Origin: Clostridiales bacterium
GTDB lineage: Bacteria > Bacillota > Clostridia > Caldicoprobacterales > DTU083
Length of the DNA stretch: 64,000 nucleotides
Reading direction: 5' to 3'
NCBI GenBank assembly: GCA_012842605.1
Contig: DUSN01000095.1
Coordinates: 1 to 64,000, forward strand
The translations under genes were made by a program, and so were the position numbers. The notes under the pieces were generated by a model, which worked only from the letters and a program-made list of their open reading frames with translations, had not been told where the DNA came from and made no database searches. Positions 45,787 to 54,461 of this stretch are shown piece by piece. Numbering within the stretch: the first letter of the stretch is position 1; each line of letters starts with the position of its first letter.

Positions 45787-45890
45787 AGTAACCTGACGAA
45801 CCTACGGTTTCCGAGGGTTATTTTCATGTAAGGGCGATGATATAATTTTAACAATAGTAATTTCGAAGAAATCGAAAGAGGTGTATTACT
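45787..45890 (+). ncRNA. structured leader RNA of rnfC, candidate riboswitch
   Basis: TAACC (45789-45793) pairs with GGTTA (45816-45820), enclosing an asymmetric internal loop (TGACG opposite TCCGAG) and an inner stem AACC/GGTT (45799-45802 with 45806-45809). Downstream, TTTCGA/TCGAAA (45861-45866 with 45872-45877) forms a small hairpin. AGTAAT (45856-45861) could instead pair with ATTACT (45885-45890), which would close the GAGGTG ribosome site inside a loop. This resembles an aptamer plus a translational switch. I do not recognise the class. Confidence 0.4.
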
Positions 45891-47230
45891 TGGCTAACAA
45901 ACTACTATCCTTTGCAGGAGGGATACACCCCCCTCACAGCAAATCTTTAACTGAAAAAAAGGAAGTTGAAATTTGCAAAGTACCTGAGGCAGTTAAGATC
46001 CCCTTGCAGCAGCACATTGGTGCACCTTGTGAAGCTTTGGTAAAGCCTGGGGACTATGTAAGGCTCGGCCAGAAAATCGGCCAGCCGAAAGGCTTTGTCA
46101 GCGCACCGGTTCATTCCAGCGTATCCGGCAAGGTCAAGTCTATCGAAGAAACAGTCCTGCCAAATGGCAGCAAATCGCTTGCTGTAGTAATTACCAATGA
46201 CGGACAGGATACTCTTGATAATTCGTTAACACCGGGCAGCCTGGAAAATCTAAGTGCTCAGGAGCTGAAAAACATTGTTTTGGAAGCCGGAATTGTAGGA
46301 ATGGGTGGAGCTGCATTTCCGACCCACGTCAAACTTTCACCTCCTGCTGACAAAAAAATAGATGTAGTAATTCTGAACGGAGCAGAGTGCGAGCCTTATT
46401 TAACCTCCGATCACAGGCTCATGCTGGAAAAACCTGATGAGATAATTTACGGTCTTCAGGTTATCATGAAGATACTGGGTGTTGACAGGGGATATATTGG
46501 AATAGAAGATAACAAGACTGACGCTATAGAAACACTTATAAAAGCAGCTAAAAAGGCAGACAATGTTCAGGTTGTAAAGCTTAGAACAAAATACCCGCAG
46601 GGTGCTGAAAAGCAGCTGATTTATGCAATTACCGGCCGTCAGGTGCCCTCCGGCGGATTGCCCATGGATGTTGGTGCAGTTGTTAACAATGTAGGCACTG
46701 CAGCAGCAATTGCACGGGCTGTTATGTACGGAGAACCTCTTTATAAGAGAATAGTTACCGTATCCGGAAGCGCTGTCCGGGAGCCTAAAAACCTCATGAT
46801 CAGAATCGGAACGTCTTTCCGGGATGTAATAGAATATTGCGGCGGCTGGACAGAAGAACCTGCCAAAGTTATATCCGGCGGTCCAATGATGGGTATAGCC
46901 CAGCATACCCTGGATGTGCCGGTAACCAAGGGAACCTCTGGTATCCTTTTGTTTACCGAAAAAGAAGCAGCGCTGCCGGAACCATCCAATTGCATTCGAT
47001 GTGCCCGATGTGTTTCTGTTTGTCCTATCAACCTGATGCCTTTGCATATTAGTGCCCAGTCCCTTAAAGGTAATTTCGATGAAGCTGAAAATCTTCATGC
47101 CCTGGACTGCGTAGAATGCGGGAGCTGTTCCTTCATCTGTCCTGCATCAAGGCCGCTGCTTCAGTCTATAAGAGTGGCAAAAAAGGAAATAATAGCAGAA
47201 AGAAAACGAAAAGCACAGGCAAAGAAATAA
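45890..47230 (+). CDS. rnfC: Rnf complex subunit RnfC
   Basis: A 446-residue peripheral subunit of the ferredoxin:NAD+ oxidoreductase that pumps Na+ or H+. It carries the NADH/FMN-binding module (GMGGAAFPTHVKL near residue 140) and two 4Fe-4S sites at the C-terminus (CIRCARCVSVCP and CVECGSCSFICP). The N-terminal FAGGIHPP is typical. TTG 45890 is chosen because AAGAGGTG ends 6 bases before it; an upstream GTG at 45881 overlaps that site. First of the operon rnfCDGEAB; a 78-base gap with no terminator separates it from rnfD. Confidence 0.94.
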   Translation: MANKLLSFAGGIHPPHSKSLTEKKEVEICKVPEAVKIPLQQHIGAPCEALVKPGDYVRLGQKIGQPKGFVSAPVHSSVSGKVKSIEETVLPNGSKSLAVVITNDGQDTLDNSLTPGSLENLSAQELKNIVLEAGIVGMGGAAFPTHVKLSPPADKKIDVVILNGAECEPYLTSDHRLMLEKPDEIIYGLQVIMKILGVDRGYIGIEDNKTDAIETLIKAAKKADNVQVVKLRTKYPQGAEKQLIYAITGRQVPSGGLPMDVGAVVNNVGTAAAIARAVMYGEPLYKRIVTVSGSAVREPKNLMIRIGTSFRDVIEYCGGWTEEPAKVISGGPMMGIAQHTLDVPVTKGTSGILLFTEKEAALPEPSNCIRCARCVSVCPINLMPLHISAQSLKGNFDEAENLHALDCVECGSCSFICPASRPLLQSIRVAKKEIIAERKRKAQAKK

Positions 47231-47308
47231 AAAGCAATAAAGAGATAAAGTGATAAATGAGATAAAGAAGTACCATTTGATTAATAAGAGGTTCTTGGAG
47301 GGTTTGGA

Positions 47309-48289
47309 ATGAGTCTTTTTACAGTTTCATCATCACCCCATATCAGAACGCAGGAAACAACCTCAAGAATTATGCTGGATGTTGTAATAGCTTTGGTGCC
47401 TGCAGGTATAATGTCTATATGGCTGTATGGGGTAAGGTCGCTCTGGATCATATTAATAGGCATAGTTTCAGCAGTAATAACAGAATTTGCTTTACAAAAA
47501 TTTATGAAAAAGCCGGTTACAATCAGTGATTTCAGTGCAGTAGTCACCGGAATGCTGCTGGCATACAACCTTCCGCCCAGTGCGCCATGGTGGCTGCCCG
47601 CAATAGGTTCAGCCATAGCAATCGCATTGGTAAAACAACTATATGGAGGGCTTGGACACAACTTTATGAACCCGGCGCTGGCAGCACGTGCTGTTTTGCT
47701 GGCATGCTGGCCGGTGAGAATGACAGCCTGGGTACAGCCGGGTGCTGATGCAGTCAGTACAGCCACACCTTTGGCCTTGATAAAGGCCGGTGGAGCATAC
47801 AGCGGTGCTACTGTTGGCGGTGCTTCCTCTGTTGTAAATCAGCTGCCGTCCTTATGGGATGTTTTTATAGGGAACATGGGGGGTACCATTGGTGAAGTTT
47901 CTTCTGCAGCACTTCTGCTGGGCGCTGCATACCTGTTGATCCGTGGTGTAATTAACTGGAGGATTCCGGTATCCTATATTGCTGTAGTATTTGTGCTTAC
48001 CTTACTGTTAAGGGGAGCCGGTCTGTATGAAGCTTTTTATGAAATATTCTTAGGTGGTCTTATACTGGGTGCTTTCTTTATGGCAACCGATTATTCCTCG
48101 TCTCCGGTTACTCCTTTGGGACAGATAATAATGGGAATCGGCTGCGGTATTATTACTGTGGTTATCAGAGTATACGGCGGGTATCCGGAAGGTGTCAGCT
48201 ACTCCATATTATTGATGAATGTAGCCACACCTCTTATTGAAAAATTTACCGCGCCTAAGGTATTTGGGGAGGTGCGCAATAATGCCTGA
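47309..48289 (+). CDS. rnfD: Rnf complex subunit RnfD (flavinylated membrane subunit)
   Basis: A 326-residue integral membrane protein with eight to ten helices. The STATPLALIK stretch near residue 152 is the covalent FMN attachment motif (S/T-x-A-T), where the second Thr carries the flavin. It moves electrons across the membrane as part of the ion-pumping path. GGAGGG lies 4 bases upstream of the ATG. The end overlaps rnfG by 8 bases. Confidence 0.94.
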   Translation: MSLFTVSSSPHIRTQETTSRIMLDVVIALVPAGIMSIWLYGVRSLWIILIGIVSAVITEFALQKFMKKPVTISDFSAVVTGMLLAYNLPPSAPWWLPAIGSAIAIALVKQLYGGLGHNFMNPALAARAVLLACWPVRMTAWVQPGADAVSTATPLALIKAGGAYSGATVGGASSVVNQLPSLWDVFIGNMGGTIGEVSSAALLLGAAYLLIRGVINWRIPVSYIAVVFVLTLLLRGAGLYEAFYEIFLGGLILGAFFMATDYSSSPVTPLGQIIMGIGCGIITVVIRVYGGYPEGVSYSILLMNVATPLIEKFTAPKVFGEVRNNA

Positions 48290-48839
48290 GACTTTAAAAT
48301 TGGGACTAAAGCTTTTGATAATAACGGTGGTGGCTACTTTTGCCTTAGCTTTAACACAGATGGTAACGGAGGAACCTATCAGGGTTCAGGCGGAAAAAGC
48401 CGCTAACGAAGCCAGATCCGAGGTACTTGAAGGTGCTGATGAATTCACGCCTGTTGATATACCTGACGGAACCTATCCTAATGTTCTGGAAGTCCATAAA
48501 GGCTTAATGAACGGTGAAACCAGGGGCTATACAATAAAGACATCAAGCAAGGGATACGGCGGAGATTTGATTGTTATAGTTGGAATAGATGCAAATGGTA
48601 CAATCAGCGGTGTCAGAATTACGCAGCATTCCGAGACACCGGGTTTGGGTGCCAAAGCCCAGGAGCCGGCATTCTATGAGCAGTTTTCAGGCAAGTCTGC
48701 CGGATCAGAGTTGAGACTGGGAGATGCCGGCATTGCAGCTATTAGCGGTGCTACAATTTCTTCCAGGGCAGTTACCGCTGCAGTAAACTATGCAATTGAA
48801 TTCTATAACGCCGAGCTGGCAGCTGGGGGTGGCAATTAA
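48282..48839 (+). CDS. rnfG: Rnf complex subunit RnfG (FMN-binding)
   Basis: A 185-residue subunit anchored by one N-terminal helix (KLLIITVVATFALALTQM), with the FMN-binding domain outside. The flavinylation motif is SGATISSRAV near residue 160, with the preceding HSETPGLGAKAQEP. ATG 48282 follows GGGGAGGTG by 7 bases; the frame extends 15 codons further into rnfD, but that part is not expected to be translated. Its TAA overlaps the rnfE ATG by one base (TAATG). Confidence 0.94.
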   Translation: MPETLKLGLKLLIITVVATFALALTQMVTEEPIRVQAEKAANEARSEVLEGADEFTPVDIPDGTYPNVLEVHKGLMNGETRGYTIKTSSKGYGGDLIVIVGIDANGTISGVRITQHSETPGLGAKAQEPAFYEQFSGKSAGSELRLGDAGIAAISGATISSRAVTAAVNYAIEFYNAELAAGGGN

Positions 48840-49453
48840 TGAAAGTCAAAGACATTTTGTTTAACGGAATAATAAAGGAAAATCCTACTTTCAGGCTGGT
48901 ACTGGGCATGTGTCCCACTCTTGCCGTAACAACAGCTGCCGTTAACGGAGTTGCCATGGGCTTGGCGGTAACATTTGTACTGGCTGCTTCAAACCTGGTT
49001 ATTTCATTGCTGAGAAAATTCATTCCTGACAAGGTAAGAATTCCTGCATTTGTAACTATTATTGCTGCATTCGTAACCATAGTGGGCATGCTGATGGAAG
49101 CTTTCGTACCTGACTTGTTCAAAGCCTTGGGATTGTTTATTCCCTTGATAGTTGTAAACTGCATAATATTGGCCAGAGCTGAAGCATTTGCTTCCAAGAA
49201 TAGCGCTTTTCATTCGCTGATAGACGGAATTGGCATGGGATTAGGCTTTACTATTGCCCTGACAGTCCTGGGGACAATAAGGGAACTGCTGGGAGCAGGT
49301 TCGGTATTTGGCATATCCCTGCTGGGTCAGGCTTATGAACCTGCAATTATAATGATACTCCCTCCCGGAGCATTTATCACTCTGGGGACATTGCTGGCTC
49401 TTCTGAACAAGCTGGATCAGAAACGTCAGCAAAAACATGGGGAAAAGGCATAA
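48839..49453 (+). CDS. rnfE: Rnf complex subunit RnfE
   Basis: A 204-residue membrane protein with six helices, one of the homologous pair RnfA/RnfE that forms the ion channel core. Family motifs include NPTFRLVLGMCPTLAVT at the N-terminus and the half-channel motif VNCIILARAEAFA, whose Cys is proposed to help coordinate an iron-sulfur centre shared with RnfA. Start overlaps the rnfG stop. The C-terminal tail is Lys- and Gln-rich. Confidence 0.94.
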   Translation: MKVKDILFNGIIKENPTFRLVLGMCPTLAVTTAAVNGVAMGLAVTFVLAASNLVISLLRKFIPDKVRIPAFVTIIAAFVTIVGMLMEAFVPDLFKALGLFIPLIVVNCIILARAEAFASKNSAFHSLIDGIGMGLGFTIALTVLGTIRELLGAGSVFGISLLGQAYEPAIIMILPPGAFITLGTLLALLNKLDQKRQQKHGEKA

Positions 49454-49472
49454 TAGGTGAGGGGGTAAAAAT

Positions 49473-50060
49473 ATGGAATACGTTAGTAAAATTTTTCTGA
49501 TATTGCTCAGTTCCATTCTGGTGAATAATTTCATCATGTCCCGCTTCCTTGGCATCTGCCCGTTTTTGGGCGTATCCAAGAGGGTTTCTACAGCAGTGGG
49601 AATGGGTGCAGCTGTAACCTTTGTTATTGCTATGGCGTCTTTAATAACCTATCTGGCACATTACTTCATACTGGTGCCTTTGAAAATTGAATACATGCAG
49701 ACATTGGCATTCATCCTGATAATAGCTGCACTGGTTCAGTTTGTTGAAATGGTAATTCAAAAGACGAGCCCGTCCCTCTATCAGGCATTGGGAGTATACC
49801 TGCCGTTGATCACTACCAATTGTGCTGTGCTGGGTGTTGCTATATTGAATATTGAAGAAAAGTACGACCTGCTTCAGACACTGGTAAACGGTATTGGCGG
49901 TGCATTGGGCTTTACACTGGCAATCGTCTTGTTTGCAGGTATTAGAGAAAGACTTGAGTCGGCTGATATTCCCGAACCATTTAAAGGTTTTCCCATAGCC
50001 ATGATTACAGCCGGATTAATGTCGGTCGCATTTTTAGGATTTCAAGGACTTATTAAGTAG
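49473..50060 (+). CDS. rnfA: Rnf complex subunit RnfA
   Basis: A 195-residue six-helix membrane protein, inverted in topology relative to RnfE. It has LVNNFIMSRFLGICPFLGVSK at the N-terminus and the matching TTNCAVLGVAI motif near residue 113, which together with RnfE forms the proposed membrane iron-sulfur site. It lies 19 bases after rnfE with a GTGAGGGGG ribosome site. Confidence 0.95.
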   Translation: MEYVSKIFLILLSSILVNNFIMSRFLGICPFLGVSKRVSTAVGMGAAVTFVIAMASLITYLAHYFILVPLKIEYMQTLAFILIIAALVQFVEMVIQKTSPSLYQALGVYLPLITTNCAVLGVAILNIEEKYDLLQTLVNGIGGALGFTLAIVLFAGIRERLESADIPEPFKGFPIAMITAGLMSVAFLGFQGLIK

Positions 50061-50072
50061 GGGGAGATTCGA

Positions 50073-51053
50073 ATGTGGGAACAATTGCTATTCCCGGTTC
50101 TGAGCCTTGGAGGGCTGGGATTCCTTTTTGGAGCAGGTCTTTCATTAGCCTCAAAGAAGTTTGCAGTAGAAAAAGATCCACGAGAAGATGAAGTAAGGGA
50201 AGCTTTGCCCGGTGCAAATTGCGGTGCCTGCGGCTATCCCGGCTGTGACGGCCTTGCATCAGCCATAGTAAGCGGATCAGCACCAGTTGATGCATGCCCG
50301 GTTGGCGGAGGTCCTGTAGCATCTAATATAGCTGCTATCATGGGAGTAGAGGTTAAGGCCGGTGAACGCATGGTAGCCCGGGTACTGTGCCAGGGTGATT
50401 GTGATCAGGCAATAGACAAGTTCAGATATCATGGTATTAACGATTGTGTGGCTGCTTCCTTGCTGGCAGACGGTCAAAAAGGCTGCAGCTATGGATGCCT
50501 GGGTCTGGGAACTTGCGTACGTGTCTGCCCCTTTGATGCCATTCACATAAACGAAAAAGGAATTGCTGAGGTAGACAGGGAAAAATGCACTGCCTGCAAT
50601 AAATGTGTTGTAGCATGTCCAAAGAATGTAATTGAACTCATTCCTGCTTCCAGTGAGGTGCAGGTAGCATGCAGGTCACAGGATAAAGGAAAGGTAGTTA
50701 AGGCAAATTGCAAAGTCGGCTGCATTGGCTGCCAGATTTGCGTGAAAGCATGCCCATTTGGTGCTATGACATTTGAAAACAACCTGGCTAAAATAGACTA
50801 TGAGAAATGCACCAATTGCATGGTGTGTGCTGAGAAATGTCCTACAAAAGCCATATATGCGGATTTTTCAAAACGCAAAACTGCTTTCATAGACGAAGAA
50901 AAATGCATAGGATGCACCCTGTGCTCCAAAAAATGCAACTTCGAAGCTATAGAAGGGGCACGGAAAGAAAAGCACCGCGTTATAGCTGAAAAGTGCACCG
51001 GTTGCAGTCAATGTGCTGAAAAATGTCCGACAAATGCAATTACTATGCGTTGA
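50073..51053 (+). CDS. rnfB: Rnf complex subunit RnfB, multi-cluster ferredoxin subunit
   Basis: A 326-residue electron-entry subunit that takes electrons from reduced ferredoxin. One membrane helix near the N-terminus is followed by the 4Fe-4S motif GANCGACGYPGC with a further Cys in DACPVGG. The C-terminal two thirds hold six CxxCxxCxxxC-type half-sites (for example CTACNKCVVACP, CIGCQICVKACP, CTNCMVCAEKCP, CIGCTLCSKKC, CTGCSQCAEKCP, and a variant around CLGLGTCVRVCP). That amounts to about seven 4Fe-4S clusters, more than the three of gamma-proteobacterial RnfB and in line with clostridial forms. It is last in the operon, before a terminator. Confidence 0.94.
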   Translation: MWEQLLFPVLSLGGLGFLFGAGLSLASKKFAVEKDPREDEVREALPGANCGACGYPGCDGLASAIVSGSAPVDACPVGGGPVASNIAAIMGVEVKAGERMVARVLCQGDCDQAIDKFRYHGINDCVAASLLADGQKGCSYGCLGLGTCVRVCPFDAIHINEKGIAEVDREKCTACNKCVVACPKNVIELIPASSEVQVACRSQDKGKVVKANCKVGCIGCQICVKACPFGAMTFENNLAKIDYEKCTNCMVCAEKCPTKAIYADFSKRKTAFIDEEKCIGCTLCSKKCNFEAIEGARKEKHRVIAEKCTGCSQCAEKCPTNAITMR

Positions 51054-51094
51054 TGCAAAAAGTAAAAAAATATATAATAAGAATCAGACTTAAA

Positions 51095-51121
51095 AGCGGC
51101 CCGTAAAAAACGGGCTTTATT
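51095..51121 (+). terminator. terminator of the rnf operon
   Basis: GCCCGT (51099-51104) pairs with ACGGGC (51110-51115) across five A, then TTTAT. Short but well placed after rnfB. Confidence 0.7.
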
Positions 51122-51177
51122 GCTATCAGGTTTGCGGGATTTTAACAGTAATATGCAGAAAGGTGGTTTGCAGCGCT

Positions 51178-52449
51178 TTGCCTTGCATTGAAAAACATAT
51201 GATAGGGGAAAAACAAGCTGACCCCATTGGATGCTTTTGGAAAAACGATGTGGCTGACGGTTTGCCGGTTTTGGCTGATGAATGGAAGGAAAAACTTCAG
51301 ACTATTTACCTGGACCCTCCCTTTTTTACCGGGCAGGCTTTTTCATTTAAACAGAAAATCGGTGAAAAAGGCATTAAGGGCGATTCCAGGCATATCATAA
51401 CCCATGAAGCTTACTCGGATTTCTGGGAAAGCAAAGCGGAGTTTTTGAATATGCTTAGACAGGTCTTGTTATTATCCCGCCAGATGTTAAAACCTGAGGG
51501 ATCCATGTTTCTGCATTTGGATTATCGCTTCAGTTCTCATGCCAGGTTGTTAATGGATGAGATTTTTGGTGAAGAAAACTTTTTAAATGAGATCATATGG
51601 GCATATAAATCCGGAGGACGATCAAAACACCATTTCAGCCGCAAGCATGATACAATATTGTTCTACCGTAAGTCAGCCAGCCATTTTTTTAACCCGGATG
51701 CTGTCGGGAAACCAAGGGGAAGCTCCAAACGCAACAATATGAAAAAGAATATTGACGAAAATGGGCTTACATATTGGTCAATCAAGTCTAATGGCAAAGT
51801 ATACAGGTACTATGAAGATTCAAAAGTTTATCCCAGTGACGTTTGGGATGATATTTCACACCTGCAGCAAAAGGACCCGGAGCGCACCGGTTATGATACA
51901 CAAAAGCCTGAAGCATTGCTGGAGAGAATCATTCTTTCAACATCCCGGCCTGGAGATTGGGTAGGTGACTTCTTTGCCGGGTCAGGAACCACACTGGCAG
52001 CTGCACAAAAAAGTGGCAGAAAATGGCTGGGTATGGATAACAGCATATTTTCGCTGCATGTATGCAGAAAGCGGCTGCTGGAAGCCGGTGGAAGCGGTTT
52101 GCTGACATTTACTGATCCGTCTTTAAAACCTCAGAAATATGATAATAATAAAAGCGTCGATATTAAACTCAGCGTAAATGATAAAGGTGAAACAGAAATC
52201 CGGCTGGTTGATTACAGGTGCAGCGTCCTTGACGAAAATCTGGATTATCTGGATTATATTGATTATTGGTCAGCAGGGCGGCTTGTCAATAATGAATACA
52301 TTGCTGAGAAATATTCTTTCCGCACCCGCACCAATCCAAAGCTTGATTCTTCGCTTAAAATTTTTTCCGGATCAGTTTGCAAAAACCAAGGAGCAATAGC
52401 TTTGCATATTGTAGATATATATGGAGAACAGGCTTTGATTACCATATAA
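51178..52449 (+). CDS. solitary DNA methyltransferase, beta-class amino-methyltransferase
   Basis: About 423 residues. Catalytic motif IV reads YLDPPF (about nt 51307-51324) near the N-terminus, and the S-adenosylmethionine motif FAGSGTTLAAAQKSGRKWLGMD follows in the C-terminal half. The DPPF-first order is that of beta-class N6-adenine (or N4-cytosine) enzymes such as CcrM and type III Mod proteins. The last 90 residues have no clear family. No restriction subunit is adjacent, so this is an orphan modification enzyme. The start is unsure: GTG 51163 overlaps the ribosome site, TTG 51178 is 11 bases from AAAGGTGG, and ATG 51199 has no site. Confidence 0.8.
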   Translation: MPCIEKHMIGEKQADPIGCFWKNDVADGLPVLADEWKEKLQTIYLDPPFFTGQAFSFKQKIGEKGIKGDSRHIITHEAYSDFWESKAEFLNMLRQVLLLSRQMLKPEGSMFLHLDYRFSSHARLLMDEIFGEENFLNEIIWAYKSGGRSKHHFSRKHDTILFYRKSASHFFNPDAVGKPRGSSKRNNMKKNIDENGLTYWSIKSNGKVYRYYEDSKVYPSDVWDDISHLQQKDPERTGYDTQKPEALLERIILSTSRPGDWVGDFFAGSGTTLAAAQKSGRKWLGMDNSIFSLHVCRKRLLEAGGSGLLTFTDPSLKPQKYDNNKSVDIKLSVNDKGETEIRLVDYRCSVLDENLDYLDYIDYWSAGRLVNNEYIAEKYSFRTRTNPKLDSSLKIFSGSVCKNQGAIALHIVDIYGEQALITI

Positions 52450-52497
52450 TTGTTGATTGGATGAAGACAAATTATTAGATACTTTATCAAAAATATA

Positions 52498-52563
52498 ATG
52501 GCAAATAATGAAAATATAAGCAAGGCAAAAAGCGTCAATGATGTATTGAATTACATTTCATAA
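52498..52563 (+). pseudogene. short open frame, possibly a remnant
   Basis: ATG 52498 opens a 21-codon frame (starting MANNENISKAK, ending NYIS) with no ribosome site. In the frame just upstream, a matching hydrophilic stretch (DEDKLLDTLSKI, about 52459-52496) runs into a stop, as if one small helical protein had been split by a frameshift. I do not recognise the family; it may equally be non-coding. Confidence 0.2.
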
Positions 52564-52607
52564 AACAATATAAGCAAGCCAAAATAGAGACAAAGGAGGC
52601 GAAAAAA

Positions 52608-53216
52608 ATGAGAAAAATTTATAAGCTGCTCTCTATTTTGGTTGTTATTTTAATCGGACTGCTGGCTGTATCTTGTACGGTGCCAAGAAGGCCTCAAAAT
52701 ACGGTACCTCCTGCTTCTCCCAATACAAGGCAGACCAGGTTTATTCCAAGAACTTCGCCTGCTGTACCTCCCATGACCAGCCCAGGACCATATTTCACCC
52801 CGGGGCCATATAATAATTATAATTGGAGGACTACAAGAGATCCTTTAAACAATAATAGAACAGGCAATACAACACCTATGGGAGGAAATTGGCAGGAAAG
52901 GGCAGAGAGAATAGCAGATGCGGCTGCCAGACAAAAAGAAGTAGAATCTGCTGCTTGTGTCATCACAGGCAATACTGCTGTGGTTGGTCTTCAGTTTGAT
53001 GACCAGTACAAGGGTAAGCTTACTGATGCCATTAAGAAAAAGGTAGAAGAAAGATGCCTGGATGCAGACAATAGAATAAAAAGAGTGGTAGTAACTGCAG
53101 ACCCTGATTTGGTTAGCAGGCTGGAAGAGATGTTTAACGATATAGGCAAAGGAAAACCTATATCTGGTTTTACAAAAGAAATAAACGAGATAATCAACCG
53201 CATTAATCCTAAATGA
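52608..53216 (+). CDS. YhcN/YlaJ-family sporulation lipoprotein
   Basis: A 202-residue lipoprotein with a lipobox ending in AVSC (Cys23). A Pro-, Thr- and Asn-rich spacer (residues 30-95) leads to the conserved YhcN/YlaJ domain (residues about 100-195), recognisable by the ERIADAAARQKEVESAACVITGN stretch and RVVVTADPDLVSRL. Members are spore-membrane lipoproteins with roles in germination or coat assembly in Bacillus. An AAAGGAGGCG ribosome site precedes the ATG. No clear SigG or SigF promoter was identified upstream, though the AT-rich sequence would allow a weak one. Confidence 0.85.
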   Translation: MRKIYKLLSILVVILIGLLAVSCTVPRRPQNTVPPASPNTRQTRFIPRTSPAVPPMTSPGPYFTPGPYNNYNWRTTRDPLNNNRTGNTTPMGGNWQERAERIADAAARQKEVESAACVITGNTAVVGLQFDDQYKGKLTDAIKKKVEERCLDADNRIKRVVVTADPDLVSRLEEMFNDIGKGKPISGFTKEINEIINRINPK

Positions 53217-53230
53217 TAGTACCAATAACC

Positions 53231-53272
53231 AAGCGAAACAGAGGGAGATTCTCTCTGTTTCGTTTGTTTTTT
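53231..53272 (+). terminator. terminator after the spore lipoprotein gene
   Basis: CGAAACAGAG (53234-53243) pairs with CTCTGTTTCG (53253-53262), followed by TTTGTTTTTT. Confidence 0.9.
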
Positions 53273-53274
53273 AC

Positions 53275-53304
53275 TTGACTCTCGGACAGGCGATTCTTTA
53301 TAAT
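53275..53304 (+). promoter_or_regulatory. sigma-A promoter of lgt
   Basis: TTGACT (53275-53280), 18 bases, TATAAT (53299-53304). The start codon is 25 bases further on. Confidence 0.75.
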
Positions 53305-53328
53305 TGGATAATAAAGGAGTGATATATA

Positions 53329-54249
53329 ATGAATCCAGTTGCCTTCCGATTATTTGGTCAACCTATCTACTGGTATGGTATATTAATAGCATCCGGAGTA
53401 TTGCTGGGTATTTTGCTTGCCATGCGCAATGCCAAAGTTTTTGGTGAAGATCAGGATTCAATTGTGGATTTGGCATTGTTAGCTATCCCATTCGCTATTG
53501 TAGGAGCTCGCTTATACTATGTGGTTTTTGAATGGGATCAATTTAAAGGAAATTTACTGAGCATAATTAATATCCGGCAAGGCGGTCTGGCAATATATGG
53601 CGGTGTTATAGGCGGTATCCTGGCCGGATTGATATTCTCAAGTCGGAAAAAGAAAGACTTTTGGAATCTGGCGGATATTTGCGCTCCCAGCTTGATTTTA
53701 GGCCAGGCGATTGGACGCTGGGGGAATTACGTTAACCAGGAAGCCTATGGATTAGCAGTAAAAAATCCTGAATGGCAGTGGTTCCCGGCTGCAGTGTACA
53801 TAGAAGCAAACCAGCAATGGCATCTGGCTACTTTCTTTTATGAATCTGTTTGGAACTTTATAGTATTTTTCATTCTGATGTCTTATCGAAAACGCAGGAA
53901 AAGAACCGGTGAGGTGTTTTTACTGTATCTTATCTTATATTCCGCAGGCCGTTTCTTTATAGAAGGTTTAAGAACCGACAGTCTGTACATAGGCGGTATT
54001 CGTGTTTCACAGCTTTTAAGTGCACTGCTTTTTATATTTGGCATTGCAGTGTTTGTTATCAGAAGGAAGCATGCTATATCTCCCGAAGCAAATATAGTTC
54101 CTGCTGAAGGCCCTGAAATTGAAACATTGGAAACAAAGCCGGAAGAGGAAGAGAACACAGGAGATAAGGATGAAAAGTGCGAACAGGTATTATTACAGGA
54201 TGATAAGCCTCAGGAAGAATCATCAACTCAAGATGATAATCCTCAGTAA
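53329..54249 (+). CDS. lgt: prolipoprotein diacylglyceryl transferase with acidic C-terminal tail
   Basis: A 306-residue seven-helix membrane enzyme that transfers diacylglycerol from phosphatidylglycerol to the lipobox cysteine of prelipoproteins, such as those encoded at 25389, 42746 and 52608. The family signature GQAIGRWGNYVNQEAYG is present near residue 130 and the later GRFFIEGLRTDS block contains conserved Arg and Glu. The last 55 residues (from about residue 250) are an Asp/Glu/Gln-rich, probably disordered cytoplasmic tail not needed for catalysis. AAAGGAG precedes the ATG. After the stop, 54250-54461 contains no supported gene. Confidence 0.95.
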   Translation: MNPVAFRLFGQPIYWYGILIASGVLLGILLAMRNAKVFGEDQDSIVDLALLAIPFAIVGARLYYVVFEWDQFKGNLLSIINIRQGGLAIYGGVIGGILAGLIFSSRKKKDFWNLADICAPSLILGQAIGRWGNYVNQEAYGLAVKNPEWQWFPAAVYIEANQQWHLATFFYESVWNFIVFFILMSYRKRRKRTGEVFLLYLILYSAGRFFIEGLRTDSLYIGGIRVSQLLSALLFIFGIAVFVIRRKHAISPEANIVPAEGPEIETLETKPEEEENTGDKDEKCEQVLLQDDKPQEESSTQDDNPQ

Positions 54250-54461
54250 AAATCGAAAGCTCCAGATACCCCCCATGAAGAATAAAGACAATAGATCACA
54301 GGAAGAAGATTGAGCTCAGGCTGATAAGCCCCAGTCAAATAAAGAGCTTACCCATCTTTCAAATTAAGAATAAGCATGAAATAAAAAAAGTTGGGAAAAG
54401 ATATTAACGAGTATTGAAATCCAACCATGCTTATTAGCAATGATGAAAGGAGTGGGTAAAA

